Shown here in pieces: positions 1-4,878 of a DNA stretch of 5,366 nt. A program made the translations under genes and the position numbers. Position 1 is the stretch's first letter, and every line of letters starts with the position of its first letter. Origin of the DNA: CAIOSQ01 sp044359885 (GTDB taxonomy: Bacteria > Pseudomonadota > Alphaproteobacteria > CACIAM-22H2); contig JBIKLI010000303.1 of NCBI GenBank assembly GCA_044359885.1, positions 1-5,366 of the forward strand, in the 5' to 3' direction. The notes beneath the pieces were generated by a model that saw nothing but the letters and a program-made list of their open reading frames with translations, was not told the origin of the DNA and made no database searches.

Positions 1-1
1 C

Positions 2-337
2 TATGTCGAGGTCAAGGACCGCTCGAAGGACATCATCATCTCCGGCGGCGAGAACATCTCGTCGCTCGAGGTGGAGGAGGCGCTCTACCGGCATCCGGCC
101 GTGATGGAGGCGGCGGTCGTGGCGCGACCCGATCCGTATTGGGGGGAGACGCCCTGCGCCTTCGTCGCGCTCAAGCCCGGCGCCGAGGCGCGCGCCGAGG
201 ACATCGTCGACTGGTGCCGTTCGCATCTGGCCCGGTTCAAGGTGCCGCGCCACGTCGTCTTCGGGCCGCTGCCCAAGACGTCGACCGGGAAGATCCAGAA
301 ATTCCTGCTGCGCGAACGCGCGCGCGACGCCGGATGA
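2..337 (+). CDS. Acyl-CoA synthetase (AMP-forming), C-terminal end, LvaE-like
   Basis: This is the last 111 residues of an adenylate-forming acid:CoA ligase; the N-terminal adenylation domain lies left of the window. The reading frame is open from base 2, so the GTG at 71 is an internal valine codon and not a start. The visible part is the mobile C-terminal AMP-binding domain. The hinge motif KDRSKDIIISGGENIS is at visible residues 5-20. The A10 motif PKTSTGKIQK is near the end, with the catalytic lysine at visible residue 97. Family knowledge: such enzymes convert a carboxylic acid, ATP and CoA into acyl-CoA, AMP and pyrophosphate in the cytoplasm. The sequence style is that of medium-chain or AlkK/LvaE-type ligases. 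The stop overlaps the next gene's start by 4 bases, and the neighbours suggest that it activates a 4-keto or 4-hydroxy acid. That substrate is inferred; a general fatty-acid ligase is the alternative. Confidence 0.93.
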   Translation, partial: YVEVKDRSKDIIISGGENISSLEVEEALYRHPAVMEAAVVARPDPYWGETPCAFVALKPGAEARAEDIVDWCRSHLARFKVPRHVVFGPLPKTSTGKIQKFLLRERARDAG

Positions 338-1107
338 CCGGCCCGGCGGCATTCGGCCTCGCCGGCAAGGTCGCGCTGGTGACGGGCGCGTCCTCGGGGC
401 TTGGGCTGCATTTCGCGCGCACCCTGGCCCGATCCGGCGCGCGCGTGGCGCTGGTCGCCCGGCGGCAGGCGCGCGTCGAGGCGGAGGCCGCGGCGCTGCG
501 TGCGGATGGCAGGACCGCGCAGGGCTGGCGGCTGGACGTGACCGATCCCGCCGGCATCGAACCCGTCCTCGATGCCGTCGCCGCCGCGCTCGGTCCCGTG
601 GACATCCTGGTCAACAATGCCGGCATCGCCGCGACCCGCCGCTTCCTCGACCTGGAGCCGGGGGAATGGACGACGGTGATCGACACCAACCTGACCGGCC
701 TGATGCGCGTCGGACAGGCGGTCGCGCGCCGCATGGTGGCGCGCGGGCAGGGCGGCGCGATCGTCAACATCGCCTCGATCCTCGGGCTGCGCCCGGCGGC
801 GCAGGTCGCGCCCTACGCCGCGGCCAAGGCGGCGGCGATCAGCCTGACCCAGACCATGGCGATCGAACTGGCCCGGCACGAGATCCGCGTGAACGCCCTG
901 GCGCCCGGCTATGTCGAGACCGAACTCAACGCCGATTTCCTCGCCGGTCCCGGCGGCGCGGCGATCCTGCGGCGCGTACCGATGCGCCGCTTCTGCCGCC
1001 TCGAGGATCTCGACGGGCCGCTGCTGCTCCTGGTATCGGATGCTGGCCGGTTCGTGACCGGCGCGACGCTGCCGGTCGATGGCGGCCATTCGCTGAGCCT
1101 GCTCTAG
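334..1107 (+). CDS. Short-chain dehydrogenase/reductase, candidate LvaD-like acyl-CoA ketoreductase
   Basis: This is a 257-residue classical SDR of normal family length. The cofactor glycine motif TGASSGLG is at residues 17-24, the LDV acid that contacts adenine at 68-70, and NNAG at 94-97. The catalytic tetrad is complete: Asn119, Ser148, Tyr161 and Lys165 (YAAAK). PG at 191-192 follows the sixth strand. Two arginines (43-44) after the second strand favour NADP(H) over NAD(H), which is an inference. I chose the ATG at 334 because it overlaps the ligase stop (ATGA) and places the Rossmann strand right after a short N-terminus; it has no Shine-Dalgarno sequence, so translation is probably coupled. 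By context it would reduce a 4-ketoacyl-CoA such as levulinyl-CoA to 4-hydroxyacyl-CoA, as LvaD does. SDR specificity cannot be read from motifs, so a FabG-like 3-ketoacyl or an alcohol substrate remains possible. Confidence 0.93.
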   Translation: MTGPAAFGLAGKVALVTGASSGLGLHFARTLARSGARVALVARRQARVEAEAAALRADGRTAQGWRLDVTDPAGIEPVLDAVAAALGPVDILVNNAGIAATRRFLDLEPGEWTTVIDTNLTGLMRVGQAVARRMVARGQGGAIVNIASILGLRPAAQVAPYAAAKAAAISLTQTMAIELARHEIRVNALAPGYVETELNADFLAGPGGAAILRRVPMRRFCRLEDLDGPLLLLVSDAGRFVTGATLPVDGGHSLSLL

Positions 1108-1122
1108 CCCTACGCGCGACCC

Positions 1123-1127
1123 AGGAG
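1123..1127 (+). promoter_or_regulatory. Ribosome binding site of the NIPSNAP gene
   Basis: AGGAG lies 10 bases upstream of the ATG at 1138. This spacing decides the start: an in-frame GTG at 1129 sits almost on top of the site and is rejected. It is one of only two good Shine-Dalgarno sequences in the window, which suggests that the NIPSNAP gene is initiated independently of the SDR upstream. Confidence 0.7.
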
Positions 1128-1137
1128 TGTGTCCCCC

Positions 1138-1770
1138 ATGATCGTCGACATCCGCACCTACACGCTGCAGCCCGGCAATCTCGGCGCGTTCTTCAAGCTC
1201 TACGGCGAGGAAGGCTTCGCGATCCAGACCCGCCATCTGGGCCAGCCGCTGGGCTACTACTTCATCGACATCGGACCCCAGAACCGCGTCGTGCATCTCT
1301 GGGGTTATGCCGACATCGCCGAGCGCGCGGCCAAGCGTGCCGTCATGGAGGCCGATCCGGCCTGGACCGCCTATCGCGCGAAATCCGCGACGCTGTTCCT
1401 GCGCCAGGAGAACAAGGTGCTGCGCAACGCCCCGTTCCATCCCGGCAAGACCGGTCCGCGCGCGCCGTTCGGGATCGTCGACTACCGCACCTACACCACC
1501 CATCCGGGCAAGCTCGGCGCGGTGCTGTCGCTCTACGAGAACGAGGGACTGCCGCTGCAGCGCGAGCATCTGGGCAACAATGTCGGCTGGTACGTGGCCG
1601 ATATCGGACCGCAGAACGAGGTCGTGCATCTCTGGGGCTATGCCGACCTGGAGGATCGCGTGCGCCGGCGCAACGCCATGCAGGCCGATGCGCGGTGGTC
1701 GGCCTATCTGGGAAAGGCGACGCCGCTGCTGCTGAACATGGAGAACGCGATCCTGCGTCCCGCGCCGTTC
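1138..1770 (+). repeat. Internal tandem duplication of the NIPSNAP domain, period 333 bases
   Basis: Copy one spans 1138-1437 and copy two 1471-1770, an offset of exactly 111 codons with no gaps. By my hand count 55 of 100 aligned residues are identical. At the DNA level the best block is 1288-1304 against 1621-1637, where 17 bases match exactly, followed by one mismatch and 9 more matches. The duplication is clear in protein but well diverged in DNA, so it is old and not an assembly artefact. Confidence 0.9.
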
Positions 1771-1788
1771 TGGTCGCCCGCGCGCTGA
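1138..1788 (+). CDS. Tandem NIPSNAP-domain protein
   Basis: This is a 216-residue protein made of two NIPSNAP (dimeric alpha/beta barrel fold) domains, at about residues 1-101 and 112-212, joined by a short Gly/Pro/Lys linker. Each domain opens with IVD-RTYT-PG-LG and carries the block DIGPQN-VVHLWGYAD (residues 44-59 and 155-170). Each ends with ENx-(V/I)LRxAPF. There is no signal peptide or membrane segment, so it should be cytoplasmic. Family knowledge: the NIPSNAP fold resembles small ferredoxin-like barrels such as antibiotic monooxygenases and EthD proteins, and bacterial members often sit in catabolic operons without an assigned reaction. No cofactor motif is visible. It starts 30 bases after the SDR stop, with its own ribosome binding site, and ends 21 bases before the acyl-CoA dehydrogenase. 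A role in the same acyl-CoA pathway is inferred from position only; the exact function is unknown. Confidence 0.92.
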   Translation: MIVDIRTYTLQPGNLGAFFKLYGEEGFAIQTRHLGQPLGYYFIDIGPQNRVVHLWGYADIAERAAKRAVMEADPAWTAYRAKSATLFLRQENKVLRNAPFHPGKTGPRAPFGIVDYRTYTTHPGKLGAVLSLYENEGLPLQREHLGNNVGWYVADIGPQNEVVHLWGYADLEDRVRRRNAMQADARWSAYLGKATPLLLNMENAILRPAPFWSPAR

Positions 1789-1809
1789 CGCCTGGCCGGC
1801 CCCCGCGCG

Positions 1810-3006
1810 ATGGAGTTCCTGCTCGACCCGGCGACCGAGGCGCTGCGCCGCGCCGTGCGCGATTTCGTCACGTCGCGCCTGATCCCGCTGGAGGACGACG
1901 CGGCCATCTGGGGCGAGGGCGAGAACATCCGCGAGGACCGGCTCGCCGCCCTGCGTACCGAGGCGCGCGGACTTGGCTTCTGGTCGCCCCAGACGCCGGT
2001 CGCCGATGGCGGCATGGGTCTGAGCCGTGTCGCGATGGCGGCGGTCTACGAGGAGGCAGGGCGTTGTCGCTTCGGGCCCGCCGTCCTGAACTGCGCGGCG
2101 CCCGACGACGGCAACATGATGCTGCTGGCGAAGGTCGGCACCGCCGCCCAGAAGGCCCGGTGGCTGGCGCCGATCGTCGCCGGTGCGGCGCGCTCGTCCT
2201 TCGCCATGACCGAACCGCATCCGGGCGGCGGGTCCGATCCCTCGATGATCGCGACCCGTGCCGAGCGCATTTCCGGGGGCTGGCGCATCCACGGCCGCAA
2301 ATGGTTCATCACCGGGGCCGAAGGCGCACGGCATTTCATCCTGATCGCCCGCACCAGCGACGATGCGCGCAAGGGTCTGACCGCGTTCCTCTTCGACGCC
2401 GCGCAGCCGGGATGGCGCATCGCGCGCCGGATCCCGATCATGGGGCCCGAGGAGCATGGCGGCCATTGCGAACTGCTCTTCGAAGGCCTCGAGGTCGCGG
2501 ACGCCGACGTTCTGATGGGCGTCGGCGACGGGCTCAAGGCGACACAGATCCGTCTCGGCCCGGCACGGCTGACCCATTGCATGCGCTGGCTGGGCATGGC
2601 CAAGCGCGCGCTGGAGACGTGCTTCGCCTATGTCCGCGAGCGGCGCAGCTTCGGCAGTACCCTGGCCGAACACGAGGGCGTGCAGTGGCTGCTGGGCGAG
2701 GCCGCGATGGAGATCGAGATCGGCCGGCTGCTGACGATGCGCGCGGCCTGGGCTCTCGATCGCGGTTCGTTCGCGCGCAAGGAGGTGTCGATGGCGAAGA
2801 TCGCCGTCGCCGACGTCCTCCACAAATCGGTCGACACCGCCATCCAGCTGATGGGCGCACGCGGCTACAGCGACGACACGCCGCTCGCCTGGATGTATCG
2901 CTACGCCCGCCAGGCGCGGCTGGTCGACGGCGCGTCCGAGGTCCACAAGATGGTGCTCGCCCGGACATTGCTCGACGAAGGACTCGAATTCTGGGACTGG
3001 CGATGA
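1810..3006 (+). CDS. Acyl-CoA dehydrogenase, ACAD10/11-like (LvaC-like)
   Basis: This 398-residue flavoprotein has the normal length and the full acyl-CoA dehydrogenase fold: an alpha-helical N-terminus, a middle beta domain with FAMTEP at 131-136, GSD at 141-143 and KWFITGA at 164-170, then a C-terminal helical domain with RRSFGS at 278-283 and QLMGARGY at 346-353. The segment that holds the catalytic glutamate in typical members (YEGT) reads VDGASEVHK at 372-380, so Asp373 occupies the base position. A DG-x-x-EVH motif is, from memory, typical of ACAD10/ACAD11 proteins. Those enzymes and P. putida LvaC act on 4-phosphoacyl-CoA and yield enoyl-CoA. The gene overlaps the kinase start by 4 bases, the same pair that is fused in animals. 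The start at 1810 lacks a clear Shine-Dalgarno sequence, but the protein begins where the family does. An ordinary ETF-linked dehydrogenase is the less likely alternative. Confidence 0.94.
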   Translation: MEFLLDPATEALRRAVRDFVTSRLIPLEDDAAIWGEGENIREDRLAALRTEARGLGFWSPQTPVADGGMGLSRVAMAAVYEEAGRCRFGPAVLNCAAPDDGNMMLLAKVGTAAQKARWLAPIVAGAARSSFAMTEPHPGGGSDPSMIATRAERISGGWRIHGRKWFITGAEGARHFILIARTSDDARKGLTAFLFDAAQPGWRIARRIPIMGPEEHGGHCELLFEGLEVADADVLMGVGDGLKATQIRLGPARLTHCMRWLGMAKRALETCFAYVRERRSFGSTLAEHEGVQWLLGEAAMEIEIGRLLTMRAAWALDRGSFARKEVSMAKIAVADVLHKSVDTAIQLMGARGYSDDTPLAWMYRYARQARLVDGASEVHKMVLARTLLDEGLEFWDWR

Positions 3007-4037
3007 CCGCCGCCGCGCCGACCGGTCCCGACCGCGGCCCGGCGCTGGCGCGCTGGCTGATCGGCGCGCTCGGGGCCCGCTCGGTGCAGGTGTCGCGCCT
3101 CGAGAAGCTGGCCGGCGGCGCCATCCAGGAGAACTGGGCGCTCGATGCGCGCGTCACCGGCGGGCCGCATGCGGGGCGCCTCGATCTGGTGCTGCGCACG
3201 GACGCGCGGTCGCGCGTCGCCGCGAGCCATTCGCGCGCGCATGAGTTCGCGCTGCTCGAGGCCGCCTGGCGGGCCGGGGTGGCGGTGCCCGAGCCGATCG
3301 CCGCCGAGACGCGCGGCGAGGTGACGGGCAAGCCGTTCTACGTGATGCGGCGACTGTCCGGGACGGCGGCCGGCCATGTCCTGGTGCGCGACGACAGATG
3401 GCGGGGCGACCGGCGGGCGCTGGCGGAGCGGCTGGGACGCGAGTTGGCGCGGATCCACGCGATCCGTCCGCCGGGCGATGCATCGCTTGCCTTTCTCCCG
3501 ATGCCGCAGGCGGCGCCCGGTCTGGCCCTCGTGGCGACGATGCGCGACTGGCTGGATTCCCACCGCGAGCCGCGGCCCGCGCTGGAATGGGGATTGCGCT
3601 GGCTGGAGCGCAGCGCGCCGCCGCCGCCGGCGCAGATCTGTCTCGTCCATCGCGATTTCCGCACCGGCAATTACCTGGTCGACGCGGACGGCCTGACGGG
3701 GATCCTCGACTGGGAATTCGCCGGCTGGGGCGACCCGGACGAGGACATCGGCTGGTTCTGCGCGCGCTGCTGGCGCTTCGGCGCGATCGCGCGGGAGGCC
3801 GGCGGCATCGGGGCTCGCGACGATTTCTATCGTGGCTACGAAAGCGAGAGCGGGCGGCGGATCGACGCCGCGGCGATCGCCTATTGGGAGACGATGGCCC
3901 ATGCGCGCTGGGCGGTCGTGGCCCTGCAGCAGGGCGAGCGCCATGTCTCGGGCGACGAGGCGTCGCTGGCGCTCGCGCTCACCGGGCGGCGGATCGCCGA
4001 ACTGGAATTCGAACTGCTGCGCCGGACCTCGCCATGA
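3003..4037 (+). CDS. APH-family kinase, LvaA-like (4-hydroxyacyl-CoA kinase candidate)
   Basis: This is a 344-residue phosphotransferase of the aminoglycoside/choline kinase fold. The nucleotide loop GGAIQENW is at residues 38-45. The third strand DLVLR ends in Arg65, where many kinases have lysine. The catalytic loop LVHRDFRTGNYLV is at 214-226, with base Asp218 and metal ligand Asn223, and the metal-binding DWEF starts at Asp236. All the key kinase residues are present. Family knowledge: this branch is related to the kinase domain of ACAD10/ACAD11 and to LvaA, which phosphorylates the 4-hydroxyl of 4-hydroxyacyl-CoA with ATP; it is not an antibiotic-resistance enzyme. ATGA overlaps with both neighbours (dehydrogenase before, DUF6285 gene after) imply coupled synthesis of the three proteins. 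The ATG at 3003 is chosen for that overlap; no Shine-Dalgarno sequence is visible. The substrate is inferred from context. Confidence 0.92.
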   Translation: MTAAAPTGPDRGPALARWLIGALGARSVQVSRLEKLAGGAIQENWALDARVTGGPHAGRLDLVLRTDARSRVAASHSRAHEFALLEAAWRAGVAVPEPIAAETRGEVTGKPFYVMRRLSGTAAGHVLVRDDRWRGDRRALAERLGRELARIHAIRPPGDASLAFLPMPQAAPGLALVATMRDWLDSHREPRPALEWGLRWLERSAPPPPAQICLVHRDFRTGNYLVDADGLTGILDWEFAGWGDPDEDIGWFCARCWRFGAIAREAGGIGARDDFYRGYESESGRRIDAAAIAYWETMAHARWAVVALQQGERHVSGDEASLALALTGRRIAELEFELLRRTSP

Positions 4038-4348
4038 CCGACATCCCGCGCGACAATCCCGACGCCGCCGGTCTCGTCGCCATCGCGCGGGCCGCGTTCC
4101 TGGCCGAGGTCCAGCCTTTCCTCAAGGACGAACTGCGCGTCACCGGGCTCATGATCGCCAATGCCCTGGCGATCGCCGAGCGGGAGCTTCGCGCGCCGCC
4201 TCCCGGAATCCTCGAGGCCTGGCCGCTGGTGCATGCGATCCGCGCCGGCCGGCACGACGGCGATCGCGGGACCTACGCGCACCTGTTGGCCGACGCGCAG
4301 GCAAGGCTGGAGATCGCGAATCCACGCTATATCTCCGAAGGGCCATGA
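4034..4348 (+). CDS. DUF6285 / LvaB-like small kinase partner
   Basis: This is a 104-residue, mostly helical cytoplasmic protein with no signal peptide or membrane segment. The recognisable family features are LKDELRVTGLMIANALAIAERE at about residues 30-51 (helix with conserved ANAL) and a C-terminal RLEIANPRYI at 91-100 that matches the L-x-x-x-NPRY ending of DUF6285 proteins, as I recall them. Proteins of this family are typically encoded next to APH-fold kinases and ACAD10/11-like dehydrogenases. In P. putida, LvaB is needed for activity of the LvaA kinase and associates with it. Here the start overlaps the kinase stop by 4 bases, as expected for subunits made in equal amounts. No catalytic motif is seen, so it is more likely a partner or stabiliser than an enzyme. 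The family call is from memory of the sequence pattern, not from a search. Confidence 0.85.
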   Translation: MTDIPRDNPDAAGLVAIARAAFLAEVQPFLKDELRVTGLMIANALAIAERELRAPPPGILEAWPLVHAIRAGRHDGDRGTYAHLLADAQARLEIANPRYISEGP

Positions 4349-4410
4349 CGCACGCGCCGCGGTTCGAGGCGCAGCGCGGCAGGGCATGGATTTCGTGATG
4401 GATCGGGCCT

Positions 4411-4416
4411 GGAGGA
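4411..4416 (+). promoter_or_regulatory. Ribosome binding site of the cytochrome c gene
   Basis: GGAGGA lies 7 bases upstream of the ATG at 4424. It is the strongest Shine-Dalgarno sequence in the window and fixes the cytochrome start. The 75 bases between the DUF6285 gene and the cytochrome contain no promoter I can recognise, so I cannot say whether the cytochrome is a separate transcript. Confidence 0.8.
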
Positions 4417-4423
4417 AACGGCG

Positions 4424-4819
4424 ATGAACGATGTCAGCGGCAGCACGAGGCTTTGGGTCGCGGCGGTGGCCGGATGGGCCACGCTGGCGATGGCGCTCCC
4501 GGCGATGGCGGCCGATCCGGCTGCTGGCCGGACCGTGTTCCAGCGTCAATGCGCGACCTGCCATGTCGACACGGCCGAGGGGCCGCGCCGCCTCGGCCCG
4601 ACCCTGTTCGGGATCGTCGGCCGCAAGACCGGTGCGGTGGAAGGGTTCCGGTATACCGACGCGAACCGGCAGGCCGGGTTCGTCTGGACGGGCCCGAAGC
4701 TCGACGAGTATCTCAAGAACCCGCGCGCGGTGATCCCCGGCACGAACATGGCGTTCGCCGGCATGCGCTCCGACAAGGATCGCGCCGATCTCGTGGCCTA
4801 TCTGGAATCGCTCAAATAG
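4424..4819 (+). CDS. Class I c-type cytochrome, secreted (cytochrome c2/c550-like)
   Basis: This 131-residue precursor has a Sec signal peptide: a short N-terminus with Arg9, a hydrophobic stretch over about 10-28, and a probable cleavage near AMAA at 27-30. The mature protein is about 100 residues. The heme-binding motif CATCH is at 43-47 (Cys43, Cys46, His47 as axial ligand). The sixth ligand is Met109 within PGTNMAF, and the C-terminal helix RADLVAYLESL is the classical end of mitochondrial-type cytochrome c. Family knowledge: such monoheme proteins shuttle electrons in the periplasm between the bc1 complex or a dehydrogenase and a terminal oxidase. The gene follows the DUF6285 gene in the same direction after 75 bases. 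The enzymes upstream are cytoplasmic and need no periplasmic carrier, so a functional link to them is uncertain; it may simply be a neighbouring respiratory gene. Confidence 0.95.
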   Translation: MNDVSGSTRLWVAAVAGWATLAMALPAMAADPAAGRTVFQRQCATCHVDTAEGPRRLGPTLFGIVGRKTGAVEGFRYTDANRQAGFVWTGPKLDEYLKNPRAVIPGTNMAFAGMRSDKDRADLVAYLESLK

Positions 4820-4842
4820 GTCGACAGGCCGAAGGATGGGGA

Positions 4843-4863
4843 CCGGGACAGCGATGCTCCCGG
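4843..4863. terminator. Possible weak hairpin between convergent genes
   Basis: CCGGGA at 4843-4848 can pair with TCCCGG at 4858-4863 across a 9-base loop. It sits 23 bases after the cytochrome stop, in the 59-base gap before the convergent transposase gene, where a terminator is expected. No T-run follows in either direction, and the stem is short for such GC-rich DNA, so it could be chance. Confidence 0.25.
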
Positions 4864-4878
4864 GGCACCGGGTCCAGG

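Noticed and set aside
85..2946. A 953-codon open frame on the minus strand opposite four genes
   Set aside because: It lies antisense to genes with complete catalytic motifs, has a low-complexity Arg/Ala/Gly/His-rich composition and no recognisable domain. Such long antisense frames are usual in very GC-rich DNA.
666..3002. A long plus-strand open frame running into the kinase, as if the kinase had a large N-terminal extension
   Set aside because: The part before 3003 overlaps the SDR, NIPSNAP and dehydrogenase genes in another frame and is Arg-rich with no domain. The kinase fold begins right after the ATG at 3003.
3398..4033. A plus-strand open frame that would extend the DUF6285 protein upstream into the kinase gene
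   Set aside because: It is out of frame with the kinase and of shadow-like composition. The ATG at 4034, in an ATGA overlap, gives the normal length for the family.
3003..4037. Aminoglycoside resistance gene
   Set aside because: The fold is shared, but the neighbours (ACAD10/11-like dehydrogenase and DUF6285 protein) and overall style point to a metabolic acyl-CoA kinase.
4345..4398. A 17-codon open frame starting in an ATGA overlap with the DUF6285 stop
   Set aside because: It is too short, has no recognisable features and no support beyond the overlap, which arises easily by chance.
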